Source of the DNA: Ktedonobacter racemifer DSM 44963
GTDB taxonomy: Bacteria > Chloroflexota > Ktedonobacteria > Ktedonobacterales > Ktedonobacteraceae
Assembly (NCBI RefSeq): GCF_000178855.1
Contig: NZ_ADVG01000004.1
Location: 1 to 64,000 of the forward strand
DNA: 64,000 nt
Reading direction: 5' to 3'
Shown: positions 18,288 to 27,303 of the stretch, piece after piece
Position numbering within the stretch: the stretch's first letter is position 1
Layout of the letters: each line of letters starts with the position of its first letter
Position numbers and translations under genes: made by a program
Notes under the pieces: generated by a model
Seen by the model: the letters and a program-made list of their open reading frames with translations, nothing else
What the model was told of the DNA's origin: nothing
Databases searched by the model: none

Positions 18288-18965
18288 TCAGGTTTCTTCT
18301 CTTCGCCGAGGAAGCAGACCGCGCTCAATCGCTACCGCGACTGCTGCGGCTCGCGAGTCTACGTTCAGTTTGGTGTAGATGCTGTTCAGATAGGACTCGA
18401 CCGTGCGGCGGGTAATCCCCAGGCGCGCACCGATCTCCTTGCTTCGTTCTCCCGCTGCGATCCCGGCCAGCACCTCCTGCTCACGCTCGGTCAGTTGAAC
18501 ATTGCTGTTGCCGGGTGGGGGTGATGCTGGGGCTGCCCGACGCGCCGCGTAGTCCAGGACGCGTTGCATCAGCTCTGGCTGGAGCAGCATCTCGCCACGA
18601 GCGGCGCGCTCGATTGCTTGCAGGACCGTCTCAAGGCCGCTGTCTTTGAGCAAGTAGCCACGCACGCCTGCTTGCAGGCTGCGCAGCATCAGTTCGTCTT
18701 CATCATAGGTGGTCAGCACGATGATGGCGATGTGCGGGAATGTCGCCCGAATCTGCTCAATCGCCTCCAACCCATCCATTGCGGGCATACGCAGATCCAT
18801 CAACACGACATCGGGTACCAGTTCGCTTACCAGGTGGATCGCAGCGACGCCGTCAGCGGCCTCCCCGACCAGCTCGATCCTTTCCTCCATGTCGAGCCTC
18901 AAGCGCAGGCCCGTGCGGACCACCGGGTGATCGTCGGCGATGACGACACGAATCTTCTCAGACAT
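18288..18965 (-). CDS. NarL/FixJ-type response regulator
   Basis: 225 residues. The N-terminal receiver has the acidic pair Asp11/Asp12, phosphoacceptor Asp57 in VVLMDLRMP, a conserved Thr in VLTTYDED, and Lys in YLLKDSG. The C-terminal LuxR-type helix-turn-helix is LTEREQEVLAGIAAGERSKE onward, with TRRTVESYLNSIYTKL. Its ATG lies inside the 3' end of the kinase gene: ATGTCTGA is shared, an 8-nt overlap. The two are therefore almost certainly co-translated and form a cognate pair. The signal sensed is unknown. Confidence 0.93.
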   Translation of the reverse strand: MSEKIRVVIADDHPVVRTGLRLRLDMEERIELVGEAADGVAAIHLVSELVPDVVLMDLRMPAMDGLEAIEQIRATFPHIAIIVLTTYDEDELMLRSLQAGVRGYLLKDSGLETVLQAIERAARGEMLLQPELMQRVLDYAARRAAPASPPPGNSNVQLTEREQEVLAGIAAGERSKEIGARLGITRRTVESYLNSIYTKLNVDSRAAAVAVAIERGLLPRRREET

Positions 18966-20310
18966 ACGTGTGCCCCTCTCCGCTTAAAGAAGGTGAGACC
19001 TCCTGCTTGAGAGGGTGGGCTGGATCGTGAGATGTGGCGAGAGGGACACGGAACCGGAGGGTCGTTCCTGCTCCCTTTGCACTGCTGAGCAACAAGCTTC
19101 CCCCGACCAGCTGCGCGCGCTCTTGCAAGCCCAGCAAGCCATAATGCCCTGAGTGGAGCTCCGAGCTTTCAGGATCAAAGCCCTGGCCATCGTCCTGCAC
19201 CGTGACCTCCAGCCACTTTTCCACGACCCTCGCTTCGACGTTCACGTGCCGGGCCCTGGCATGACGTGCGACGTTGCTTAACGCTTCTCCAATGACGCGC
19301 AGGACTTGCTCGCAGTGCTGCGGCGGAGTATGCACCAGGTCATCCAGTTCGGCATAGCACACGATCCCGGTCAGCTGGAAAAAATGCGCGATCTCTTCCT
19401 GAACGGACGCGACGAACTGCTCAATGCGAGGGGTCTTCGCGCGCATATCACGAATGGCGTGACGCGCATCCACCAGGGCAGTGTGCGCGCTGGAGATCGT
19501 CTGGCTGAGAACCTGGTACGCCCGGAGGTAGTTCTGCCGATCCATCTGAGCAGAGGTGACTTCCAATTGCATGACCATCCCGGTCATGTCCTGCAGCAGC
19601 GTATCATGCAGTTCCCGCGCCATGCGCTGGCGTTCGGCGAGCCGGGTCAGCCCTTCAATTTGCCTGGCCGAGGCAGCCAGCTCGCGATGAGCTGCCTGTA
19701 ACTCTCGATGCGCCCGTTCGAGTTGCGCCTGTGCGTGCGCTTGCTGGAGATACACGAGGACATAGCCGAGCACAAAAAAGACCATCGTTGTGACATCGGA
19801 TTGGCTCCAGATATTGAACCAAAAAGCCGTCAGGCTTGTCCCCAAGGAAATGATAGAGAAGATTTTCATGCCCAGCGGGGCCACCCAGAGAAGGAGGGAG
19901 CCAGCGGCAATCAGGAGCACCGGGCCAACACGTTTGAACATCGTCAGGGCACACAGCACCAGTGCCAGGTAGAAATTCAGCGTGAGATTGAGTGGCCCTC
20001 CCACCACCTGCAAGGTGAACACCAGCAGACCCTGCCCCAGGAAATACCACCAGAAGAACCGGGGCTGTATCCGGTCAGAAAGTCCCATCCAGAGCAAGAA
20101 GCTATACAGCGCTACTAGCAGGAGAAAGAGGAGCATGAGCGAAAGGGGCAGAGGAGGCCTCACTGCAACCTGCTTTCCCGGTGTGAGAGAAGCTGTGCCC
20201 ATGAAATTACCAAGAAACAGGTTCCCGACAAGCCATGCGGCAACCGCCATACCTACCCAGAGCAAGAGAAACCAGCGCAGCGACGACCTGAGAGGGAATT
20301 GCTTTTTCAT
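18958..20310 (-). CDS. NarX/DesK-type sensor histidine kinase
   Basis: 450 residues from ATG 20310, chosen for GGAAGGAGG 8 nt upstream. The N-terminal half holds about six hydrophobic segments (for example SLRWFLLLWVGMAVAAWLVG and LMLLFLLLVALYSFLLWMGL). A coiled coil follows (AQLERAHRELQAAHRELAAS), then the HisKA_3 box RMARELHDTLLQDM with phospho-acceptor His235. The ATPase domain has EALSNVARHARARH, VTVQDDGQGFD and GHYGLLGLQERAQLVGG. No large extracellular loop is seen, so it probably senses within the membrane. It partners with the overlapping response regulator. Confidence 0.93.
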   Translation of the reverse strand: MKKQFPLRSSLRWFLLLWVGMAVAAWLVGNLFLGNFMGTASLTPGKQVAVRPPLPLSLMLLFLLLVALYSFLLWMGLSDRIQPRFFWWYFLGQGLLVFTLQVVGGPLNLTLNFYLALVLCALTMFKRVGPVLLIAAGSLLLWVAPLGMKIFSIISLGTSLTAFWFNIWSQSDVTTMVFFVLGYVLVYLQQAHAQAQLERAHRELQAAHRELAASARQIEGLTRLAERQRMARELHDTLLQDMTGMVMQLEVTSAQMDRQNYLRAYQVLSQTISSAHTALVDARHAIRDMRAKTPRIEQFVASVQEEIAHFFQLTGIVCYAELDDLVHTPPQHCEQVLRVIGEALSNVARHARARHVNVEARVVEKWLEVTVQDDGQGFDPESSELHSGHYGLLGLQERAQLVGGSLLLSSAKGAGTTLRFRVPLATSHDPAHPLKQEVSPSLSGEGHTYV

Positions 20311-20635
20311 CCGACGGGCCTCCTTCCTTGAGAAGCGACGATAGGCGGCGCTTTTCAGCTTTCCCACCAGTATACCATCGCTTCCATCCCCTGCCCACGC
20401 CTAAATTACGGCAGTAATGTACTCCGGTAATTTGTATCCCTTTTGCGGACATTTCTACAAGGGAAGTTCCACGATGACAGGCGGCAGAACAGGCTGCTAG
20501 AGTAGTCAGTGGAACACTCTCGCTTTATTGGAAGACGAGCAGATATCTGTCCCGTATTGTTGTCCGGTGTGATGATCTTCCTTGCTTCTCGGCGAGGAAT
20601 GCCCGGCAACACCGGTGAAAGGAAAAAAACGAGCT
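20311..20635. promoter_or_regulatory. Divergent promoter region
   Basis: 325 bp separate the kinase (minus) from the glycosyltransferase operon (plus), so both promoters should lie here. No clear operator palindrome was recognised. Confidence 0.4.
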
Positions 20636-22534
20636 ATGGCTGAGACATCCACGATACACTCTCAGGCTGGGCCTGAGCATCCGACCGCACCACAGGAAGC
20701 GCAGCGCTTTCCCGTGCTCTGGGAACGACTCGCGCTGGGAAGTATCCTCCTGCTGGCAACTCTTCTGGACTTCTACAAGCTGGGCCAGGACGGCTTCGGT
20801 TCGTATTATCCGCCCGCTGTGCTGAGTATGATGGACAACTGGCATAATTTCTTTTTTGCCGCCTACGATCCCGGAGGCTTCACGTCGCTGGATAAGCCCC
20901 CGGTGGGGTTCTGGTTCCAGGTCCTCAGCGCCAAAATCTTCGGCTTGAATACGGTCAGCGTCCTGCTGCCCCAGGCGCTGGCCGGCGTGCTGTCCGTGCT
21001 CCTGCTCTATTATCTGGTGCGGCGTCACTTCGGCGTCGTGGCCGGCCTGCTTTCCGCGCTTGCGCTGGCCATCAGCCCGGTCAGCGTGGTGACTAATCGC
21101 AACGAGACCATCGATAGCACGCTGATCCTGTTCCTGCTCCTCGGGGCGTGGGCCGTGATGCGGGCAGCGGAGACCGGACGTTTGCGCTGGCTGCTCTTCT
21201 CAGCCCTCTTCGTCGGCATCGGCTTCAATATCAAGATGCTGGAGGCATACCTGGTGGTGCCCGCCTTTGGCTTGCTCTACCTGCTGGCTGCTCCCACCAG
21301 CCTCAAGAAGCGCGTGCTCCACCTGGCCCTGGCCCTGCTCGTGCTGCTGGTGGTCTCCTTCTCCTGGGTGCTGGCGGTGGACCTCACCCCGGCGTCGCAG
21401 CGGCCCTACGTGGGCAATATGGTTTCCCAGGATGATTCTGAGCTCAGCCTGGCGCTTGGCTACAATGGCCTCCAGCGCCTGGGACTGGGGACAGCTAATC
21501 AGAGGGATTGCCCGGATTGCCATGCGGATCCCCTGCGCCTCTTCCTGGAGGAACCCCTGGCAGGGCAGACCGGCTGGCTGTTGCCGTTGGAGCTTCTGGG
21601 TCTGGTCGCCCTCGCCTGGCAGGGGCGTCCCCGCCCACGAGAAGATCGCAGGATGCAGTCGCTGCTTCTCTGGGGCATGTGGTTGCTGCCCATGGGCATC
21701 ATCTTCAGCGCCGTAGACCCCAGGCACGAATACTATGTGACCGTGATGGCCCCGGCCATTGCCGCTCTCTGCGGGATTGGCCTGGTCGTGATGTGGCGGG
21801 ACTATCGTGGTGGGGGCTGGCGCGGCTGGCTGTTGCCGCTCGCCCTGCTGCTGACCGCGGCTGCGCAGATCGTGATTCTCACCAATTATCCCGCGTGGGG
21901 GAAGTTTCTGATCCCCTTGCTTCTCATCCCGTGCCTCCTGGCAGCGGGCGTGCTCATCGGCGCCCGCCTCGCTTTCCGCTGGATGGGCAAAGCGAAAGCT
22001 GTTCGCTTGCTCTGGCCAGCCGTGGCCGTCGGGCTGGTCGCTCTGCTGCTTGCCCCAACGATCTGGGCAGCCATCCCCATCCTCCAGGGGACGGAATCGG
22101 ATCTCCCCCTGGCCGGTCCTGGCGGTCCCACCATCCAGAGCACGAGCGTTGATCCAGTGCTGATTCGGTATCTGGAGGAGCATCAGGGTCACGCGCGAGC
22201 GCTGGTCGCCATCGATACACTCATCACCAACCCCAATGCCCTCATTCTCGCCACGAACAAACCGGTGATACCACTGAACTACTTTTCGACCTATCCCCTC
22301 ACGATCACTGAACTGCAGTCCCTGGTTGCCAATGGGACGGTACGCTTCTTCCTGCTGTGGCAAGGACCAGCCCTCAAAGGAGGCCGTTCTGGTAGCAGTG
22401 ACCCGCTCAGCAACTCTGTCAGATCCTGGGTGGCGCAGCACTGCGCGACCGTGCCGCCGAGCCTGTGGCAGTCTTCCTCGTCCAGTTACGAAGGCAGTGC
22501 CGCGGTCCTGTACAATTGTGATCTCTTGCACTGA
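20636..22534 (+). CDS. GT39-type membrane glycosyltransferase (YkcB/YycA-like)
   Basis: 632 residues, polytopic. The first periplasmic loop carries the signature of bacterial YkcB/YycA and ArnT-related enzymes (FYKLGQDGFGSYYPPAVLSM, AYDPGGFTSLDKPPVGFW). At least ten hydrophobic segments follow, then a soluble C-terminal domain (QGHARALVAIDTLITNPNAL). Members transfer a sugar from a polyprenyl-phosphate carrier to an acceptor outside the membrane. The start at 20636 is supported by GAAAGGAAA. It heads an operon with DUF2156 and GtrA genes; GtrA proteins are thought to flip polyprenyl-phosphate sugars, which fits. The sugar and acceptor are not known. Confidence 0.85.
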   Translation: MAETSTIHSQAGPEHPTAPQEAQRFPVLWERLALGSILLLATLLDFYKLGQDGFGSYYPPAVLSMMDNWHNFFFAAYDPGGFTSLDKPPVGFWFQVLSAKIFGLNTVSVLLPQALAGVLSVLLLYYLVRRHFGVVAGLLSALALAISPVSVVTNRNETIDSTLILFLLLGAWAVMRAAETGRLRWLLFSALFVGIGFNIKMLEAYLVVPAFGLLYLLAAPTSLKKRVLHLALALLVLLVVSFSWVLAVDLTPASQRPYVGNMVSQDDSELSLALGYNGLQRLGLGTANQRDCPDCHADPLRLFLEEPLAGQTGWLLPLELLGLVALAWQGRPRPREDRRMQSLLLWGMWLLPMGIIFSAVDPRHEYYVTVMAPAIAALCGIGLVVMWRDYRGGGWRGWLLPLALLLTAAAQIVILTNYPAWGKFLIPLLLIPCLLAAGVLIGARLAFRWMGKAKAVRLLWPAVAVGLVALLLAPTIWAAIPILQGTESDLPLAGPGGPTIQSTSVDPVLIRYLEEHQGHARALVAIDTLITNPNALILATNKPVIPLNYFSTYPLTITELQSLVANGTVRFFLLWQGPALKGGRSGSSDPLSNSVRSWVAQHCATVPPSLWQSSSSSYEGSAAVLYNCDLLH

Positions 22535-22619
22535 TGATCCACGAGCGCCCGTGTCCTGCGTGCCGACATCCGCACCAGGACACGGCTCCCGACCTGTTTT
22601 GCTGAAGGGACTTGCACCG

Positions 22620-23837
22620 ATGATGAACAGACAACCACCAGGAGCTGACACCGAGCCAGTGGACCAGCGCATCCCATTTCGTCATCCCGAAGTGGACCTC
22701 CTCCGTCTCTATGGCAGCCACTCGCTCGCCTTCTTTGGTCTGGCGGAAGAGTTCGAGCAGTTCCTGGCCCCAGGGGAGCAGGGCTTGATCGCCTATCGCG
22801 TGGTCAATCGCGTGGCAGTGGCCCTCGGAGACCCCCTGTGTGCGCCGCAGGCGGTTGAAGCGGTCACGCGCAGCTTCCTCGCCTTTTGCCGCGCGCGAGG
22901 CCTCCGCGTGGCGTTCTATCAGGCAAGTCCCGATTATCTGGCTCTCTATCGCGTCCTCAATCTGCATGCGTTCAAAATGGGGGAAGAGGCGATGCTCTTT
23001 CCCCAGACCTTCAGTTTGCAGGGCCCGGCTCTGGCCAAAGTCCGCACCCGGTGTCGGCACGCGCAGCGGGAAGGAGTGCAGATCCAGTGGTACGAGGGCG
23101 TTGTACCAGCCGCCGTGATGCAGCAGCTTGTCTCCATTTCCGACGCCTGGCTCGAAAGCAAAGGAGGCCGGCAGGCAGAGGAGACGGGCTTTAGCACGGG
23201 AAAATGCTCTGAGATACAGACACACGCTCGACGAGCTGACCGGCTTATCGGCTTGCTTATCCCATCGCATGGGGCGTTACCTGCGCTGCCACTCGTGACC
23301 GGCGTCGCCCTGACCCGCTCTGGTCAGGCGTGCGCTTTTGTCACCTTTACTCCCATCTACGGCGTGGCAACTGGCGAGGAAGGCACCGGTCAACGCTGGG
23401 GTTGGGCGCTCGATCTGATGCGCCGCACGGCGGATGCCCCTTCTGGCGCAATGGATCTGTTACTGGTCCAGGCTCTCGAACGCTTCCGGGCACGGGGAGC
23501 ACACAGGGCCAGCCTGGCCCTGGTCGCCCTGGCTGATACCAGGCAGGAAATGGCCCAACCCTGGCGGTCCCTCGTCGATCTTGTCGCCCGGCATCTGGCG
23601 CTGTTCGAGCAGCGCCAGACGCTCTTGCGCTTCAAACAGAAATTTGCTCCCTGCTGGGAGAGCCGCTACCTGGTCGTCGATTCCAGGCTCGCCCTCCCAA
23701 AAGTTGCTCTGGCCGTGCTGCGCCTGCGCCATTACTCAGGAACAGGATTCGTGAGACTGCTGACGAGATCGATCGCCCGGCCCCGATGGCTTCCCGTTGA
23801 GCAGCAAGGAGAGAAGATGCCCCATGAGCGCATGTGA
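22620..23837 (+). CDS. DUF2156 / LPG-synthase C-terminal domain protein
   Basis: 405 residues from ATG 22620, with AAGGGA about 9 nt upstream. The frame stays open far upstream, but that part is antisense-like overlap with the GT39 gene. It resembles the soluble aminoacyl-transfer domain of MprF/LysX (GNAT-like fold): GLIAYRVVNRVAVALGDPLC, FYQASPDYLALYRVLNLHAF, a KVRTRCRHAQREGVQI-type loop, and the final HLALFEQRQTLLRFKQKFAP with W-E-x-R-Y-L. There are no membrane segments, unlike full MprF. Known relatives move an amino acid from aminoacyl-tRNA to a lipid or other acceptor. In this operon it may modify an envelope lipid. Confidence 0.82.
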   Translation: MMNRQPPGADTEPVDQRIPFRHPEVDLLRLYGSHSLAFFGLAEEFEQFLAPGEQGLIAYRVVNRVAVALGDPLCAPQAVEAVTRSFLAFCRARGLRVAFYQASPDYLALYRVLNLHAFKMGEEAMLFPQTFSLQGPALAKVRTRCRHAQREGVQIQWYEGVVPAAVMQQLVSISDAWLESKGGRQAEETGFSTGKCSEIQTHARRADRLIGLLIPSHGALPALPLVTGVALTRSGQACAFVTFTPIYGVATGEEGTGQRWGWALDLMRRTADAPSGAMDLLLVQALERFRARGAHRASLALVALADTRQEMAQPWRSLVDLVARHLALFEQRQTLLRFKQKFAPCWESRYLVVDSRLALPKVALAVLRLRHYSGTGFVRLLTRSIARPRWLPVEQQGEKMPHERM

Positions 23838-24438
23838 GAAGACATTCGTGAACGTGCCGCACATTCCTGGTATGGGCAAGCCGCGCCCTACCCCGCCAGG
23901 CCCGGTTCGCGCTCTTTTTCCTGGTGGGGGAGGGCGCGGCACCTGCTGGCAAGTTGTTCGCTACTGCCTGGTGGGTGGGGTCAACACGCTCATCGATGTG
24001 TCGATCCTCAATGCCCTGCTCTGGCGTTTTCCGACGCACAATATGCAACTCCTGGTGGTCGAGAACTCCGTGGCGTATGCCGGCGGCGCCGTGAGTAGTT
24101 TTTTCTTGAACAAATACTGGACGTTTCGGCGCAAGCAGCAGCCAACACGCCAGGAGGTAGGGCGCTTTCTCCTCAGCGTGGCGCTCGAAATTCTTTCGAA
24201 CAATGCTCTCCTGTGGCTCGCAGGGATGGCTCTGTCTCCCTTCATGGCCAATGTGATCGTGTGGGGCAATATCTCAAAACTGCTGGCAGTGGCCGCGAAT
24301 GCGGTGCTCTCGTATCTCCTCATGCGCTTCTGGATCTTTGCCAGTGGAACGCAGGACCGCGCGATCCCGAAAGGCGCTTCTCCCCCGACAGCCGAAGAAC
24401 CGGAGAACATGAAGGAAATTCCTTCTCAGTTTCCTTAG
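23824..24438 (+). CDS. GtrA-family membrane protein
   Basis: 204 residues from ATG 23824; the gene overlaps the end of the DUF2156 gene by 14 nt, so it is likely coupled. It has four hydrophobic helices with the family signature QVVRYCLVGGVNTLIDVSIL, then VENSVAYAGGAVSSFFLNKY with WTFRRK, and late VLSYLLMRFWIF. GtrA proteins are small membrane proteins proposed to move polyprenyl-linked sugars across the membrane for glycosylation. This matches the GT39 enzyme two genes upstream. Both termini are polar and proline-rich. Confidence 0.9.
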   Translation: MSACEKTFVNVPHIPGMGKPRPTPPGPVRALFPGGGGRGTCWQVVRYCLVGGVNTLIDVSILNALLWRFPTHNMQLLVVENSVAYAGGAVSSFFLNKYWTFRRKQQPTRQEVGRFLLSVALEILSNNALLWLAGMALSPFMANVIVWGNISKLLAVAANAVLSYLLMRFWIFASGTQDRAIPKGASPPTAEEPENMKEIPSQFP

Positions 24439-24902
24439 CGTTATGTTTCGTTCCATTCATACAGAAAGCGGCCTGAACGCACTCGACATTCACGCCTCCG
24501 CCTCTCATGAAAGCAAGACCCTCTATGTCAAGAGCCAAAAACAAGAAAGGAAAAAGCAAGGTGAACGTAGGTGAAGCTGCCTCCCGTGTGGTGATGCAAG
24601 TTTTCCACACCGGTCAAGGCCAAGACAAGCGCGCCCACACCCGACTCTCTCACCACCTGCGCGGCCTTGACTCGGTGTGGCCTGGAGCGAGCAACCCACA
24701 CCGGGAGTCGGGAACGCGGTGGTGGGCCGCGGCAGACGTTGGAGCAACAGGCAGGTGCGCAGGAACGGCTCACCGTCGGCAGAAGGGACGCGGCGGGAAC
24801 CGCTTGGGCGACTCCGTTGGAGCACACGATATCAGCACTGACAAAGAACTTCGCAGTGCTGAGCGTGCCCAACCAAGTGTGACGCAAAGGGACAGCCTGG
24901 GT
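24439..24902. other. Structured GC-rich non-coding region beside IS110
   Basis: No protein gene is seen. A long stem is: 24605-24621 (CCACACCGGTCAAGGCC) pairs with 24663-24680 with a single bulged T. The loop segment CCCGACTC can also pair with GAGTCGGG at 24705-24712. Another hairpin, CAGCACTG with CAGTGCTG, lies at about 24834-24862. It sits on the 3' side of the IS110 transposase. IS110/IS1111 elements encode a guide RNA in one non-coding flank, so this is one candidate; the 5' flank is the other. Confidence 0.45.
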
Positions 24903-26117
24903 TCAGGCGGCACGTTGGCGAGGCGCGTGAGCCAGCTTCGCGGCTTCAAAGGTCTCGGCTTGATAGCACGTCTCACTCATCCACATCCGGTACATGATCC
25001 GCACCCAGATATTGGCCAGAGCGCGAAGGGCCATGCTGTGCGTTTTGCCTTCTGCCAGTTTGCGTTGGTAATACGAAGCCGCCCACGGCTCCGAGAGCGT
25101 CGATTGCCAGGCGAATTGGTACAGATCATTGCGCCAGGGCTTCACGCAGGCAAAGCGTTTGTGCGCCTTAGCGTAATTGCCGCTTTGGTAGGGGACAGGA
25201 GCTGTCCCAGCCAGTTCCTGAACACTGTTGGCATCAGCATAGCGTGTGCGATCATCCCCCCATTCAGCAAGCAAGCGCGGAGCCAGACGCTTGCCTGCTC
25301 GTGGAAGAGAACTCCAGATCGCATGGTCTTTATGGGTCAAAAAAAGGGTCTGAATCGCCTTCTCATAGCTGGCAAGGTCTTCAATGACCACCAGCAATTG
25401 TTTGACCAGAGACAGCATCAACCGCGATTTAGCGCGCACGGTGACTTCACTGGCGACCAACTGAGGATGGTGCAGTTCCTCAACCATCGAGGCGGCGGCC
25501 TGTGCTGGGTTGGGAAACGTTCCCAGACGCAAGGTAGCCGTTATCTCTTCAACCGACGCACACTGTGCTGCTTGGGGAGTTGGGTACGCTTGCAAAAAAC
25601 GCAGTGTGGAAGGCTGCTGGAGCTTGGAGAACAACTTCAAGGCCACCAGATAGTATTCCTTGAGGCAAGCGGTCAATTGGTTGACCAGGCGCGTTTGCAT
25701 CTGAACCAGAGCATCCTGATCGCGTGTCAACATTTTCAATTCCTGGACGGTAGGGCTATCAGGTTCCAAGCGATGCAGCTCAGCCAAGTTGAAGTATCCC
25801 GCTTTTGCCAACAAACGCGCGTCAATGCGATCAGTCTTGCCTCCTGCTACTTTCCGCAACCCATTGATCGTTTTCGGGTTCACTGGATACACGGGAAGGC
25901 CAGCCGAAAGCAGGAAAGCGATGAGCAGCCCGTGATTCGTTTCGAGAATGCAAGCCAGTTCTTCAGGTTGAGAGGTAAAGCTCAACAAAAACTGCTTCAG
26001 GTCATGCAAGCCTTCCTGGCTGTGGGAAAAGCGGCGCGCTCCAACATGTTTACCGGCTTCATCGAGGACATCAACGTCATGATGTGTGTCTGCCCAGTCC
26101 AAACCAACGTACCACAT
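24903..26117 (-). CDS. IS110-family transposase (DEDD recombinase)
   Basis: 404 residues, apparently intact. The N-terminal RuvC-like DEDD domain shows YVGLDWADTHHDVDV (Asp), a later E-T-N (ILETNHG) and GGKTDRIDARLLA (Asp pair). The C-terminal Tnp-IS116-type domain carries SSLPRAGKRLAPRLLAEWGD and NSVQELAGTAPVPYQSG, where the catalytic Ser of this group is expected. IS110 transposases recombine donor and target without target duplication, guided by a bispecific RNA from the element's own non-coding end. Confidence 0.92.
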   Translation of the reverse strand: MWYVGLDWADTHHDVDVLDEAGKHVGARRFSHSQEGLHDLKQFLLSFTSQPEELACILETNHGLLIAFLLSAGLPVYPVNPKTINGLRKVAGGKTDRIDARLLAKAGYFNLAELHRLEPDSPTVQELKMLTRDQDALVQMQTRLVNQLTACLKEYYLVALKLFSKLQQPSTLRFLQAYPTPQAAQCASVEEITATLRLGTFPNPAQAAASMVEELHHPQLVASEVTVRAKSRLMLSLVKQLLVVIEDLASYEKAIQTLFLTHKDHAIWSSLPRAGKRLAPRLLAEWGDDRTRYADANSVQELAGTAPVPYQSGNYAKAHKRFACVKPWRNDLYQFAWQSTLSEPWAASYYQRKLAEGKTHSMALRALANIWVRIMYRMWMSETCYQAETFEAAKLAHAPRQRAA

Positions 26118-26433
26118 CGTTCCATCTCCTTTGCGAGAAGCATTCCTGGGGGGATCGGGTCCTTATATGCCGAGTGCTCGAAGCAACGACCCTCTAATCA
26201 TCGATGTGCCCAGGAGGGCTGCCAGGGGAAGGACAATCTTGCTTTATCAGTCAAGCTGTGTGGAGAAAAGAGCCTTTCCCCAGCAGTGTTTCTTGAGCAG
26301 GCTCATCCTGCTCAGCTCTTGTTTGAGAGAGCTTACCAAAATCTTAACATATAAGGAGAAGATGCATGCAACCTTTCGATTGGCAGCCTCCAGTAGCACT
26401 TTCCGAGCGAGAAGAACACATTGTCCAACGGAT
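26118..26433 (-). other. IS110 5' non-coding flank, candidate bridge RNA region
   Basis: 316 bp between the IS110 start and the IS6 element. It includes a hairpin GAGCAGG-CTCAT-CCTGCTC near 26296-26314 and further short complementary segments. In classical IS110 elements the bridge RNA is transcribed from the region upstream of the transposase, so this is the default place to look. The element's outer boundary is not resolved. Confidence 0.4.
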
Positions 26434-27303
26434 GGTATTGTCAAGTTATTGTATGAGGGAGAGCATTGTTCTGAGGAAAAGTCTGTTGGGAGAAAAATGG
26501 CAAGGGAGAACTGAAGAATTATGCTTGCTATGCAGCGTTGTTTTCACTGCGAATATCGTTCCAGGTCTCAAAGCGCTCCTGCATGAGGACACGATAGTCC
26601 GATGCCCTGAGGCGATGTCGTCTCGGTCGGAAATGGTCGGAGATAGGTCCAAAGGCCGAGAGGAACCGTTGGGCGTGACCTGGAGATGTGAAACGTCGCA
26701 TCGTTCGTTCGCGTTGTCGAGTAGGCTGATGCGAGTTTTCTGCTCGATTGTTCAAGCCCTTGTGCTGCCGATGTTCGACGCTCGGCATGATCTCCCTCTT
26801 GGCGGCTGCATAGCTGGTGAGTTTGTCGGTGATAATGACACGAGGCACGTACTCGAGTCCCTTCAAGAGCTTGCGAAAGAACTTTTTGGCAGCTTTTTTG
26901 TCTCGTCGGCTCTGCACCAGAATATCGAGTATTTTGCCATGCTGGTCAACGGCACGCCAGAGATAGTGCTGCTTTCCATTAATTTTGAGAAACACCTCAT
27001 CCAGATGCCACTTGTCTCCTGGCCTTGCGCGGCGACGCTTCAGCTCATGAGCATATGTTTGACCGAAGTTGAGGCACCACTGACGGACTGTTTCGTAGGT
27101 GAGTACGATTCCACGCTCTGCCATGAGCTCTTCGACATCACGGAAACTGAGCGAAAAACGGAAGTACAACCACACGCAATGACTGATAATCACGGGCGGA
27201 AAGCGATACCCTTTGTAGGGTGAAGATGAGACGCTCTTTTTCATGAGGGTATTCTATCATGCTATTCAGCTTTTGTGTGTAGCTTCATCAACTTGACAAT
27301 ACC
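26434..27303 (-). mobile_element. IS6-family element, copy 2 (870 bp)
   Basis: The ends are GGTATTGTCAAGTT at 26434 and AACTTGACAATACC finishing at 27303, nearly identical to copy 1. It separates an intact IS110 gene from a truncated IS110-type gene. No 8-bp duplication flanks it. Confidence 0.87.
26528..27244 (-). CDS. IS6-family DDE transposase, copy 2
   Basis: 238 residues, full length. The same triad blocks as copy 1 are present: DKWHLDEVFLKING, RVIITDKLTSY and GLNNRAENSHQPTRQRER. Substitutions scattered along the protein show that this is a diverged relative, not a recent duplicate. It starts with ATG 27244 and leaves about 48 bp to the right terminal repeat. Confidence 0.92.
   Translation of the reverse strand: MKKSVSSSPYKGYRFPPVIISHCVWLYFRFSLSFRDVEELMAERGIVLTYETVRQWCLNFGQTYAHELKRRRARPGDKWHLDEVFLKINGKQHYLWRAVDQHGKILDILVQSRRDKKAAKKFFRKLLKGLEYVPRVIITDKLTSYAAAKREIMPSVEHRQHKGLNNRAENSHQPTRQRERTMRRFTSPGHAQRFLSAFGPISDHFRPRRHRLRASDYRVLMQERFETWNDIRSENNAA

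Noticed and set aside
21200..22672. 490-codon minus-strand open frame
   Set aside because: Antisense to the GT39 glycosyltransferase; its Gln/Gly/Arg-rich content is what reverse reading of hydrophobic helices gives.
24507..26354. 615-codon plus-strand open frame
   Set aside because: It is antisense to the IS110 transposase, has no ribosome site and a low-complexity amino acid pattern; the minus-strand DEDD motifs decide the strand.
26366..27223. 285-codon plus-strand frame
   Set aside because: Antisense to the IS6 transposase; the DDE triad is on the minus strand.
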